Assembly: GCA_028278105.1 (NCBI GenBank)
Contig: JANQEX010000109.1
Span: forward strand, 1-33,953
Length of the DNA: 33,953 nt
Source: Alphaproteobacteria bacterium
GTDB lineage: Bacteria; Pseudomonadota; Alphaproteobacteria; UBA9219; RGZA01
Reading direction: 5' to 3'
Part shown: piece by piece, positions 17,579 through 26,281 of the stretch
Position numbering within the stretch: the stretch's first letter is position 1
How the letters are laid out: the number at the start of each line of letters is the position of its first letter
Notes under the pieces: generated by a model
What the model was told of the DNA's origin: nothing
Seen by the model: the letters and a program-made list of their open reading frames with translations, nothing else
The model's database searches: none
Made by a program: the position numbers and the translations under genes

Positions 17579-17723
17579 AGGGTCAGAAAAAGGGTCGGAA
17601 GGGTCAAGAGGGTCTGGCATCCGGGAATATTTAGGGTATCAGTATCTTTGATGATTGGATAGATTTGAGAAAAAATTCCTCCTGACCCTCCTGACCCTCC
17701 TGACCCTTCCGACCCCCTTGCCC
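17579..17723. repeat. Inverted 9-nt arrays (AGGGTCRRR ... CTCCTGACC x3, CTTCCGACC)
   Basis: Left arm abuts the minus-strand GT start; right arm lies inside the downstream ORF. Confidence 0.85.
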
Positions 17724-19058
17724 CTTTTATCCCTCTTCCTCCTTCTCGTTCTCGCGGCATCCCCCCTTCAGGCCGCCGAAAAGCCGCCGGGGCTGATCGA
17801 CCGGCTGCTGGACGCGCTGGGGCGCGAAAAAATGCCGCGCCTCGTCGTTCAGGAAAAACCGCCCGCCGAAGGACCCGCGCCGGCGGCGCCACCGGCTGCA
17901 ACGGCTCCCACGGCGCCGCGGGCGTCCTCCGGGCCGCCGCGCCCGGCCGGACCGGAGTTGGCGCGCAATTTCCTGCCCGTTTACGATCTTGACCGCGGCG
18001 GTCCGGCGGCGGAGGAAACGGGCAAGTCCCCGCCCCTTCTGCCCTTCTTCGCGCCCGCGTCCATCGAGGCGGCGCATCGCGGCGTCTACGCGCTGGTGGT
18101 GATGATTCCCGACAGCGCGCGGGATGCCGCGCGCGCCTATGCCCTCGCGCGGGCGGCGCAGGACGCCGCCTCGGCGCAAAAGCCCGAATGGTACGCCGCC
18201 AACGCCTTCGTCTTCGTGCCACAATTCCTGGCGCCCGAAGACATCGCCGCGAGAGCCGCCGCCTGGCCCGACAAGGGGGCCGCCCTGCTGCGCTGGGCGG
18301 GCGGGGGATGGATTTACGGAGCCGGCAGTTCGGTCAGCCCTGCTGCCGCGGCTTTTCCCGCGCCACGCGGCGTGAGTTCCTTTGCCGCGCTGGATTTCGC
18401 CCTTCTGGCGCTGGCCCGCAAATCCATCTTTCCCGATCTTGAGCGCGTGGTGGTGGCGGGCGCGGGCGCGGGCGGCGATTTCGTGCAGCGCTACGCGGCT
18501 CTTGGCATCGCGCCCGACATTCTGGCTTCGGACGGCCTGCGCGTCCGTTTCGTCGTGGCCAATGCCTGGTCGTACCTTTATCTCGACAAAACGCGCGCCG
18601 CGCCGCTTGAGGCGGGCGCGTTCACCGGCGCGCGGGAACCCGTCTTCGCCGAGCCGGAAGCGGATGCCTGCCCGCAGGCGCAGCTTTATCCCTATGGGCT
18701 GGAGGCCTTGCCGCCCTATGGCCGCAAGCAGGGCAAACACGCCATCCGCCTGCGCTACGACTCGCGCGCCGTCATCTATCTGGCGGGGAGCGAGGCCAAC
18801 CGGCCCCTGGCGGATTCCGCGCCGGGCGCCTGCGCCCGGCTTTTGCAGGGCCGCGCGCTCGCCGGACGCGCGCGACTCTATTTCGCCCATCTGCGGCGTC
18901 TGTATGGCGCGGACGCGATGTCCCGCGCGCAAAGACTTTACATGATACCGGGAGCCGGCGCCGCCGCCGCCGCGCAAATCTGGCAAAGCCCCTGCGGGCT
19001 GTCGGCGCTGTTCGGGGATGGAAGCTGCAACCAGAAGTCAGAGATCAGAGGTCAGTAA
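17655..19058 (+). CDS. Exported protein, possible alpha/beta-hydrolase (DUF3530-like)
   Basis: TTG start; signal peptide FLLTLLTLLTLPTPLPLLSLFLLLVLAASPLQA; SASFAALDFALLAL/GAGAGGDFVQRYA hydrolase-like segment. Family assignment tentative. Confidence 0.65.
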   Translation: MDRFEKKFLLTLLTLLTLPTPLPLLSLFLLLVLAASPLQAAEKPPGLIDRLLDALGREKMPRLVVQEKPPAEGPAPAAPPAATAPTAPRASSGPPRPAGPELARNFLPVYDLDRGGPAAEETGKSPPLLPFFAPASIEAAHRGVYALVVMIPDSARDAARAYALARAAQDAASAQKPEWYAANAFVFVPQFLAPEDIAARAAAWPDKGAALLRWAGGGWIYGAGSSVSPAAAAFPAPRGVSSFAALDFALLALARKSIFPDLERVVVAGAGAGGDFVQRYAALGIAPDILASDGLRVRFVVANAWSYLYLDKTRAAPLEAGAFTGAREPVFAEPEADACPQAQLYPYGLEALPPYGRKQGKHAIRLRYDSRAVIYLAGSEANRPLADSAPGACARLLQGRALAGRARLYFAHLRRLYGADAMSRAQRLYMIPGAGAAAAAQIWQSPCGLSALFGDGSCNQKSEIRGQ

Positions 19059-19065
19059 TCAGACA
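19032..19065. repeat. Heptad arm CAGAAGT-CAGAGAT-CAGAGGT-CAGTAAT-CAGACA
   Basis: In-register; encodes the last residues and TAA of the preceding CDS. Confidence 0.9.
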
Positions 19066-19251
19066 GGCCTTACGCAAACTGGCGAGATAGCTAAATCATC
19101 GTTGTGAGGAGGCCGAAGACCAACGGCCCGGCGAAGCTTTAGCGAAGCCGGGTCGCGGGGGCGGGGACGCCTGATATATTAAATTCTGGATTGCTTCGCC
19201 CCGCTTTGCGGGGTTCGCAATGACGGCCTGAGAATTTTTTTGCGTAAGCCC
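19066..19251. mobile_element. MITE-like element (~186 bp) between heptad arms
   Basis: Imperfect TIRs GGCCTTACGCAAA / TTTGCGTAAGCCC; internal palindromes; flanking ATCAGA on both sides, but flanks are part of a heptad array so the TSD is ambiguous. Confidence 0.55.
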
Positions 19252-19282
19252 TATCAGAAATACAATGGCCAACCCCCAATTT

Positions 19283-19352
19283 CTGACCTCTGATTTCTGA
19301 CTTCTGATATCTGACCTCTGATCTCTGACCTCTGAATACTGACTTCTGATAA
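19283..19352. repeat. Heptad array (CTGAYNT)x10
   Basis: CTGACCT-CTGATTT-CTGACTT-CTGATAT-CTGACCT-CTGATCT-CTGACCT-CTGAATA-CTGACTT-CTGATAA, zero indels. Confidence 0.95.
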
Positions 19353-19379
19353 AAAAACCCCCCGCCTCGCGGCGGGGGG
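19350..19379 (-). terminator. Rho-independent terminator downstream of sciP-like gene
   Basis: Minus strand CCCCCCGCCGCGAGGCGGGGGGTTTTTTT. Confidence 0.85.
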
Positions 19380-19470
19380 CATCGGGGTTGTCACCCCAGT
19401 TGAGGCATTTGCGGATTCCCGGTTCCCGCCGGGGGAATGATCCGGGAATCCGGATGACGCCCCGCGCTTT

Positions 19471-19782
19471 TCAGGCGCGGGCTCCGTCACCCTCGCCGCG
19501 CTGTTTGCGGCGATAATCCTGGAGGCGCGTGACGCGCAGGGCGCGCGAGCCTCCCCGTTCGGACAGCTTCATCCAGGAGCGGATTTCCTCCTCGGAAAGA
19601 TTGTAGCGGGTGCAGACATCGGCCAGCGGCAGAAGCCCCTTGCGCACCGCGTCCACCACGAGGGCCTTGCGGCTGACCACCCAGCGCTTGGTGTCGGGCG
19701 GGGGGAGATTGGTAAGATCGGTCCCGGAAAGCCGGACGATTTTCGGCTCGGATGGGACCGGCTGTGGCTCGTGAAAATTCAT
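19471..19782 (-). CDS. sciP: DUF1153 protein, SciP-like CtrA inhibitor
   Basis: LTNLPPPDTKRWVVSRKALVVDAVRKGLLPLADVCTRYNLSEEEIRSWMKLSERGGSRALRVTRLQDYR. Confidence 0.88.
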   Translation of the reverse strand: MNFHEPQPVPSEPKIVRLSGTDLTNLPPPDTKRWVVSRKALVVDAVRKGLLPLADVCTRYNLSEEEIRSWMKLSERGGSRALRVTRLQDYRRKQRGEGDGARA

Positions 19783-20081
19783 GGTTCCGCCTGTTGTTTT
19801 TTTAAAATGAGAAAACGCGATAATGGATTATGACGATATCGAAAGGTTTTTAAAAAAAACTAAATTAAAGCATTGATAAAAAAGCGATTTTAAGAAAGTT
19901 TAAGTAAATTGCCTTGGGCGTTTTTTGCTCGCAACTAATTGCAAATGTTATACTTTCATCCGTCTCAAATCTTTGGAAACCATAGATTCGGGACCAGCGC
20001 GAGGCTGCGTTTCCGCCGGTCCGAAAAAATATTTTTTGAAAAAACAGGACGCGCGCCGCCGGACACGGCGACACCTCCCCT

Positions 20082-20912
20082 TCAGTCCAGAAAACCGGCG
20101 ATCACGCGAAGCTGTTCCGCGCTCATCAACGCCGGGGCATGGCCGCAACCGGGAAACGTGACGCATTGCGCGCGCGGGCCAAGACGCTTCATCATTTCCG
20201 CGTCTTCCGCGCGCAGGATATCGGAATCTTCCCCGCGCAGCGCCAGCACGGGCGCGATGATGCGCTCATAGACGGGCCAAAGGTCCACGTCGCCGCCGGC
20301 GGCGTTGAAATTATCGGCAATGCGCGGGTCGAAATGCAGGCGGGTTCCGTCGGGCGAAAGGCTGCGCCGGGCCAGCGCGCGCCAATCGTCTTCGCCCAGA
20401 TTCCCGAAGCCGGCATAGGCCGCGCGGCAATAGCGCAGCGCGTCGTCGAAATGGCGGAAACGCGGGCGCAACGCCAGCGCCTGCGCGATGCGGCGCAACC
20501 CCTCCTGAGGCACGAAGGGCCCCACATCGTTCAGCACCAGCCGCCGGATACGGGCCGGATGAAACGCCGCCAGCATCATGCCGACCAGCCCGCCCATGGA
20601 GGTGCCGATCCAGTCCACCTGTTGCAGCTCCAGCGCGTCGAGGGCCTGGAGGCAGTCCTGCATATAGTGGTGAAGGCCGTAAAGCGAGGAATCCAGCAGC
20701 CAGGCGCTGCCGCCGCGTCCGGGCATGTCGGGCGCGTGGACGGGACGGTCCGGGAAAAACTCCGCCAATGTCCCGAAATCGCCCGCGACGCGGGTCAGGG
20801 CATGCACGCAAAACAGCGGCGCGCCCGTCCGTCCTTCATGCCAGGACAGGACATGCAGCTCATGGCGGCCCGCGCCATGCGTACAGACCATGAGACGCGA
20901 ACGCGCTTCCAT
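20082..20912 (-). CDS. Alpha/beta hydrolase
   Basis: LFCVHALTRVAGDFGTLAEF, VDWIGTSMGGLVGMMLAAFHPARIRRLVLNDVGP, FPGCGHAPALM. Confidence 0.9.
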   Translation of the reverse strand: MEARSRLMVCTHGAGRHELHVLSWHEGRTGAPLFCVHALTRVAGDFGTLAEFFPDRPVHAPDMPGRGGSAWLLDSSLYGLHHYMQDCLQALDALELQQVDWIGTSMGGLVGMMLAAFHPARIRRLVLNDVGPFVPQEGLRRIAQALALRPRFRHFDDALRYCRAAYAGFGNLGEDDWRALARRSLSPDGTRLHFDPRIADNFNAAGGDVDLWPVYERIIAPVLALRGEDSDILRAEDAEMMKRLGPRAQCVTFPGCGHAPALMSAEQLRVIAGFLD

Positions 20913-21082
20913 GCCTTCTCCATGCCTTTGAAAAAATTATTCCGGGCCGCGGGCCGGAGATCAAGACGGGACGGCGGCATATGCGCAGGGTGTGGCTTAT
21001 GCGCCCGCGGCTCTATAAACCGGCGCTGCAACGTCTTTTTCCCGGCAAACCAGGGGGGTCCCCGCGCCGGCTTACCCGCCGC

Positions 21083-21098
21083 TTAACACACCGTTAAC
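21083..21098 (+). promoter_or_regulatory. CtrA-type box TTAA-N7-TTAAC
   Basis: gcTTAAcacaccgTTAACatg, exact consensus in a GC-rich context. Confidence 0.6.
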
Positions 21099-21168
21099 AT
21101 GTCGGGCCCTAGTCTTTCCGGGAATCACGCCATTTCTGATCCACCTTCTCGCCAAAGGGCCGGTTTTC

Positions 21169-21591
21169 GTGGGACGCAGTTTCAAGGATATCTTCCTGAT
21201 TGTTTTCCCGCTGACGGGGCTGCTGTTCGGCGGACTGCTTTACTACCTGCTGAATCTCAAATCAATGGGCGCGCCCGGCATGCAGACGGCCGCCGGGCTG
21301 GGCCTGGCCTGCGGGTTGGTGTTCGGCGTCGGCATCGGTTATCTCGTCCGCACCAACGAGGTCACCCTGCCGGTGGATGCTTCGGTCGACGTGTATACGC
21401 GGCTGCAACTGATCCTTCTTCAAATGGGCTACCGGCTGGACACCCAGTTCCAGAAAGTCGTGACCTTCGAGCCCACGCTGCGCGCCGGCATTTTCGCCGA
21501 CCGCATCCGGGTGGAGCTGGTGCCGGGCCAGATCCGCATCGGCGGACCCGTTTACCATCTGGAGCAGATCCAGGACCGGCTTGGGCTTTAG
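21169..21591 (+). CDS. Small membrane protein, hypothetical
   Basis: Two predicted TM segments then a soluble domain; non-ATG (GTG) start. Confidence 0.7.
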   Translation: MGRSFKDIFLIVFPLTGLLFGGLLYYLLNLKSMGAPGMQTAAGLGLACGLVFGVGIGYLVRTNEVTLPVDASVDVYTRLQLILLQMGYRLDTQFQKVVTFEPTLRAGIFADRIRVELVPGQIRIGGPVYHLEQIQDRLGL

Positions 21592-21593
21592 AG

Positions 21594-21668
21594 GACCTAG
21601 GAGCTAGGGGCTAGTTATATTAGCCACCGAATTCTTACTCCTAGATCCTAGCCCCTAGCCTCTAGCCC
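21594..21668. repeat. Inverted heptad arrays GACCTAG-GAGCTAG-GGGCTAG ... CTAGATC-CTAGCCC-CTAGCCT-CTAGCCC
   Basis: CTAG at 21641, 21648, 21655, 21662; CTAG at 21597, 21604, 21611. Confidence 0.9.
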
Positions 21669-21691
21669 CTCAATTCCTTATCTTCCCCCCC

Positions 21692-22786
21692 ATGGCGGAG
21701 AAGAAAGAGCGCATCGTGGTGGCCATGTCGGGCGGGGTGGATTCCTCCGTCGCCGCCGCGCTGTTGCGCGCCGGGGACCATGATGTGGTGGGCATCACCT
21801 TGCAGCTTTACGATTCCGGCAAGGCCCTTGGCAAAAAAGGCGCCTGCTGCGCCGGGGCCGATATTGCCGATGCGCGCGCCGTGGCGGCCCGCCTTGGCAT
21901 TCCGCATTATGTTCTGGATTACGAAAGCCGCTTTTCGCAAGGCGTCATCGACGATTTCGCCGGCAGTTACCTGCGCGGCGAAACGCCCGTGCCTTGCGTG
22001 CGCTGCAACCAGCGCGTCAAGTTCCGTGACCTGATGGATGCCGCGCGCGATCTTGGCGCGTCGGTCCTGGCCACCGGCCATTACGCGCGGCGCGTGGAAG
22101 GCAAAAACGGCGCGGAGCTTCACGCCGCCGCCGATCCGTCGCGCGACCAGAGCTATTTCCTTTTCGCCACCACGCAAGCGCAGCTTGACGACCTGCGCTT
22201 CCCGCTGGGCGATCTGCCCAAAGCCCGCACGCGCGAGCTGGCGGCCGGAATGGGGCTACAGGTGGCGGCCAAGCCCGACAGCCAGGATATCTGCTTCGTG
22301 CCGGAGGGCGATTACGCCACGGTGGTGAAGACCTTGCGGCCGGAGGCGAACGCGCCCGGCGAGATCGTGCACCGCGACGGGCGCGTGCTGGGCCGTCACG
22401 CGGGCATCGTTCACTTCACCGTGGGCCAGCGCCGGGGGTTGAACGTGCATGACCGGGACGGCGATTCCCGCGCGCCGCTATTCGTGGTGGCGATTGACGC
22501 GGAAAACCGCCGCGTGATCGTCGACCGGCGCGAGGGGCTGGCCACGTCCCGCCTGCGCTTGCGCGAGGGCAACTGGCTGGACGGCGGAAGCGGCGCGGAA
22601 AAAAAGGTCATGGTGCGTTTCCGCTCCGCCATGGCGCCGGTTTCCGCCACGCTGCGGCGGCGCGGCAAAATGGACGAGGTGCAATTCGACGCGCCGCAAT
22701 ACGGCGTCGCCCCCGGCCAGGCCTGCGTCGCCTATGACGGCAGCCGCGTTCTGGGCGGCGGCTGGATTGCGAAAAGCGCCGCCTGA
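21692..22786 (+). CDS. mnmA: tRNA 2-thiouridine(34) synthase
   Basis: [68 protein letters not shown]. Confidence 0.97.
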   Translation: MAEKKERIVVAMSGGVDSSVAAALLRAGDHDVVGITLQLYDSGKALGKKGACCAGADIADARAVAARLGIPHYVLDYESRFSQGVIDDFAGSYLRGETPVPCVRCNQRVKFRDLMDAARDLGASVLATGHYARRVEGKNGAELHAAADPSRDQSYFLFATTQAQLDDLRFPLGDLPKARTRELAAGMGLQVAAKPDSQDICFVPEGDYATVVKTLRPEANAPGEIVHRDGRVLGRHAGIVHFTVGQRRGLNVHDRDGDSRAPLFVVAIDAENRRVIVDRREGLATSRLRLREGNWLDGGSGAEKKVMVRFRSAMAPVSATLRRRGKMDEVQFDAPQYGVAPGQACVAYDGSRVLGGGWIAKSAA

Positions 22787-22790
22787 GCGC

Positions 22791-23282
22791 CTACCGCCCC
22801 AAAATCCCCTCAAGCTGCGACAGACGGTCCACAGCACCCGCGCCGCAGACATGCGTCCGGACGGCGCGGCCGGGGGCCATCACATGCAACCCGCGCCGCG
22901 TCGACGGCGGATAGGCCGGCGGCATGCGGATCTGGCTGAACAATTCGTAGGAAGTCGCGCCGTTCATGAAACGCAGGCTGGAATCATCCGCGCCATGGGG
23001 AAAGACATGGGTATAGCTGAACAGGGTCAGGTAATCCTCCCGGCGCGGCGGGAATTCCAGTTCCAGCGCGCCGGGCCGGCCGATGCGGAATTGAAGATAT
23101 TGCCCCCGCGGCCCGCGCGCCGCGCACAGCGCGACGGCTTTCGGCGCATCGGCCAGATTGCACGAAAAGACAACCTCCTCGCCTCCGCGGCAAAGGGATG
23201 GAACCATGCCCCGCGCTCCGGCCGGCGAAGCGGCCAGCAGCGTCACGATCACGCACAGGGCAGGACCAGGAAAATTCTTCAT
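22791..23282 (-). CDS. Hypothetical secreted protein
   Basis: Signal peptide MKNFPGPALCVIVTLLAASPAGA; Cys pairs; 4-nt convergent gap with mnmA. Confidence 0.65.
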   Translation of the reverse strand: MKNFPGPALCVIVTLLAASPAGARGMVPSLCRGGEEVVFSCNLADAPKAVALCAARGPRGQYLQFRIGRPGALELEFPPRREDYLTLFSYTHVFPHGADDSSLRFMNGATSYELFSQIRMPPAYPPSTRRGLHVMAPGRAVRTHVCGAGAVDRLSQLEGILGR

Positions 23283-23376
23283 GAAACGACTCCCGCGAAA
23301 GGCCCGGTCCGGCCGGAAAAAACCCGTCCCGACGCTAAAAGCCGAATCCGGCAAAAAGAAGACCTTGGCTCCGCTT

Positions 23377-25287
23377 TTATTCACCCAGAAATCCGCCCGA
23401 CTGCATGTTCCAGAGTCTTGCATAAAGACCATTGTTTTTGAGCAATTCATCATGCGCGCCGTCTTCAACGATTTTTCCGTGATCCATCACGATGAGGCGG
23501 TCCAGATGCGCGATGGTTGAAAGGCGGTGCGCGATGGCGATCACGGTTTTGCCCTTTATCAATTCCTTCAGACTGTCCTGAATGAGCTTCTCGCTTTCGC
23601 TGTCCAGGGCCGAGGTGGCCTCATCAAGGATCAGAATGGGCGCGTCCTTCAGGATGGCCCGCGCAATGGCGATGCGTTGCCTCTGCCCCCCGGACAGTTT
23701 CACGCCGCGTTCGCCAACCCGTGTGTGATAGCCAAGGGGCAGACCCAAGATAAACTCATGGGCGTGCGCCTTCCTGGATGCTTCCATCACGTCCTGGTCC
23801 GACGCATCCAGGCGTCCATAACGGATGTTCTCCATCAGCGAACGGTGAAACAGGGACGTGTCCTGCGGGATAAGCGCCATGTTCCGTCTTAAAACGTCAA
23901 AGGGCAGTTCTTTAATGTTGTGTCCGCCAATCGAAATCGCGCCCTCGTCCACGTCCCAAAGACGCAGCAGCAGGGCCATCAGCGTCGTCTTTCCGGCCCC
24001 GGAGGGGCCGACGACGCCGAGCTTCTGTCCCTCCGCGACGCGCAGGTCGATATTCCGCAAAACATTTTTACCGTTGGGATAGCTGAAACTCAGATTTTCA
24101 AGAGCGATGCCCGTGTCTTCCAGGGCGGGTTGAGGGCCGTCTTCTTTTTCCGGGATTTCATGCCGTGTTCCGATTTCCCTCAGGCTTTCCCGAACCGCGC
24201 CCACCGCTTCCATAAGGTCCCGGATCACATGATGCAGGTGGCGGATTTGCGCGATCAGGACAAAAAGCGTTCCCATGCCCCCGACAAAAGCCGCGGGCGT
24301 CAGGCGTTCGGACAGAAGGCCCTGTCCCAGGATCAGGATCATGGCGCCCACCATGAACATGATCCAGACATCACGGATCAGGTTCTTGATTCTGGACCAG
24401 GTTGAGGATTCGATGAACGCTTCATAGCACCGTTGCGAATGCGCCTCGACTTTCTTGTCTTCCAGAAACCGGGCGTTGAAAAGACGGACAAGGGAGTGAT
24501 TGAGGAGCGAGTCCGTGACGAGGCCCGAGGCTTCGGCGCGTTTTTTAACGGTCCGCATCATGAATTTCTGGGACACAAGGCCAAGCGTGATGGAGAGATA
24601 CAAAAACCCCGCCGCCCAGAACGCGAAGAACAGGCCCGCGTAAAAATCCGTTGCGAACATGACGACGGAAACGATCAGAAGCGCCATCACGGCCGGAAAC
24701 GCATCCCACACCAGGAATCCGAAAATCATATGGATCTGCCGGGACGCTTCCGCAATGCGGTGCGCGATCTGTCCGGCCTCGCGCGCGGAAAACCACCCCG
24801 CGGAATGCCCCAGGGCCCACCAGGTGAGTTGCCGCCGCGCAAGGGCTTCCCCGGTTCCCCGGATCCGGTCCGCGTAACAGACGCCCATGAAATTCGCGCC
24901 GGCCGCGAGGGCAAGCATGGCCAACGCGATGACAACGAGACGGGAGACATGCCCGTAAGAAACCGTGTTGTCTTCCAGGAAAAGGCTGACAAACTGCCCC
25001 AGGATCAGGGGAAGCAGAACATACACGCCCGTGAAGATGCTCTCGAAAAAATAGCCGAGAATGGAATATCTTGCGATATTCTTCTCCTTCAATATATTGC
25101 CCACAAGGCCAAGGAAGGTCTGTCCGGGATTCGTTTTCACAAGAGGATCGGAGAGACGGGGGTCCCTCTGCGACACAAGCCGGGTCACGGCCTTGCCGAG
25201 AAATCCTTTTAAGGGGAAATCCTCTTTATCTACGTCAAGCTTGATATTCTGACGTCTGGATCTGAAATACCCCATATCTGAAACCAC
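23377..25287 (-). CDS. ABC exporter, fused permease/ATPase (MsbA/ABCB-like)
   Basis: GVVGPSGAGKTTLMALLLRLWD, VKLSGGQRQRIAIARAILKDAPILILDEATSALDSESE. Confidence 0.96.
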   Translation of the reverse strand: MVSDMGYFRSRRQNIKLDVDKEDFPLKGFLGKAVTRLVSQRDPRLSDPLVKTNPGQTFLGLVGNILKEKNIARYSILGYFFESIFTGVYVLLPLILGQFVSLFLEDNTVSYGHVSRLVVIALAMLALAAGANFMGVCYADRIRGTGEALARRQLTWWALGHSAGWFSAREAGQIAHRIAEASRQIHMIFGFLVWDAFPAVMALLIVSVVMFATDFYAGLFFAFWAAGFLYLSITLGLVSQKFMMRTVKKRAEASGLVTDSLLNHSLVRLFNARFLEDKKVEAHSQRCYEAFIESSTWSRIKNLIRDVWIMFMVGAMILILGQGLLSERLTPAAFVGGMGTLFVLIAQIRHLHHVIRDLMEAVGAVRESLREIGTRHEIPEKEDGPQPALEDTGIALENLSFSYPNGKNVLRNIDLRVAEGQKLGVVGPSGAGKTTLMALLLRLWDVDEGAISIGGHNIKELPFDVLRRNMALIPQDTSLFHRSLMENIRYGRLDASDQDVMEASRKAHAHEFILGLPLGYHTRVGERGVKLSGGQRQRIAIARAILKDAPILILDEATSALDSESEKLIQDSLKELIKGKTVIAIAHRLSTIAHLDRLIVMDHGKIVEDGAHDELLKNNGLYARLWNMQSGGFLGE

Positions 25288-25326
25288 GCTGCAAAATCCG
25301 CTTCGGCGTCGAGTCTAAATGAATCC

Positions 25327-25374
25327 GGCAGTGGGTCAATTTGAATAAATCACCCCCGCGCCCGGCGCGGATCA
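25327..25374. mobile_element. Truncated half-copy of the 14131/33720 MITE-like family
   Basis: GGCAGTGGGTCAATTTGAATAAATCACCCCCGC, similar to the right end of 14131-14234 reversed. Confidence 0.6.
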
Positions 25375-25394
25375 CTTTTATACAGGCTGCAACC

Positions 25395-25469
25395 TGGCTG
25401 GGGCGGAAGGATTCGAACCTTCGCATGACGGAATCAAAATCCGTTGCCTTACCGCTTGGCTACGCCCCA
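25395..25469 (-). tRNA. trnQ: tRNA-Gln (anticodon TTG)
   Basis: Reverse complement TGGGGCGTAGCCAAGCGGTAAGGCAACGGATTTTGATTCCGTCATGCGAAGGTTCGAATCCTTCCGCCCCAGCCA. Confidence 0.97.
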
Positions 25470-25520
25470 AGGCGGGCAAAACATGTCACAGTCATCGGGG
25501 CGTGGAAAGCGGAAAAAATG

Positions 25521-25935
25521 GCGTCATCCTGGAAAACGCGCGCCGCGCGTTTATCCAGGACCTCTTCCCCATAGATGGCGCGGGATTCCGGATAAGGGCC
25601 CGCCTCCGCTCGCCCTTTTAGGAATGACGGCTTTGGGAAAGTGAGAAGTGAAGAGTGAAGGGTGAAAAAAAACGGCGTCATCCTGGAAAACGCGCGCGGC
25701 GCGTTTATCCAGGACATCTTCCCCATAGATGGCGCGGGATTCCGGATAAGGGCTCGCCTCCGCTCGCCCTTTCCGGAATGACGGCTTTGGGAAAGTGAGA
25801 AGTGAAGAGTGAAAAGTTAAAGAAACGGCGTCATCCCGGAAACCGCCACAGGCGGTTATCCGGGATCTCTGTAGTCGGAGAGAGATCCTGAATAAAGCTC
25901 GCTCCGCTCGCTTTTTCAGGATGACGTCTTGGGGA
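25521..25935 (+). repeat. ~154-bp structured repeat in tandem (2 near-identical copies plus a diverged third)
   Basis: GCGTCATCC[T/C]GGAAA at 25521, 25675 and 25828; units 1-2 each carry a GTGARRA heptad array. Confidence 0.9.
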
Positions 25936-25951
25936 CAGGCTCTCAGGCTCT

Positions 25952-25986
25952 TTCACCCTTCACTTTCCACCTTCCACTCTTCACCC
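25952..25986. repeat. Heptad array TTCACCC-TTCACTT-TCCACCT-TCCACTC-TTCACCC
   Basis: Strict 7-nt register, inverted relative to GTGAGAA-GTGAAGA arrays at 25641 and 25795. Confidence 0.88.
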
Positions 25987-26232
25987 TTTTTTAATTCTCC
26001 GCGGCGCGATCCAAAAACTTTTTGGTAAACGCCGGGTAAACGCCGCTTTCGGGACTCTGCCGAAAACATGAAGCCGCCGCGCCGCGCCAACAGGGGATTC
26101 CGCGGCGCATCCGTTTAGAAAGCGGCAAGAAACGCCTCCATCACTTGTTAAGGAAGAAAGCGCAAAGTCCTTCGCGTCGCCCGCGCGCGATGCATTAGAA
26201 ACTGCATCAAATGCCGGACAAAAATAACCAAT

Positions 26233-26260
26233 CGTTCACGCATAGGTTCTACCGTGAACG
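26233..26260. promoter_or_regulatory. Perfect 8-bp inverted repeat CGTTCACG-N12-CGTGAACG upstream of rcdA-like gene
   Basis: Direct sequence; about 20 nt before the GTG start. Confidence 0.45.
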
Positions 26261-26281
26261 TGAGGCAGAGGAGAAAACAGC

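Noticed and set aside
19283-19352. CRISPR array
   Set aside because: 7-nt contiguous degenerate units without spacers and no cas genes.
26234-26249. Alphaproteobacterial LexA box (GTTC-N7-GTTC)
   Set aside because: GTTCACGCATAGGTTC has an 8-nt spacer; the palindrome is a better description.
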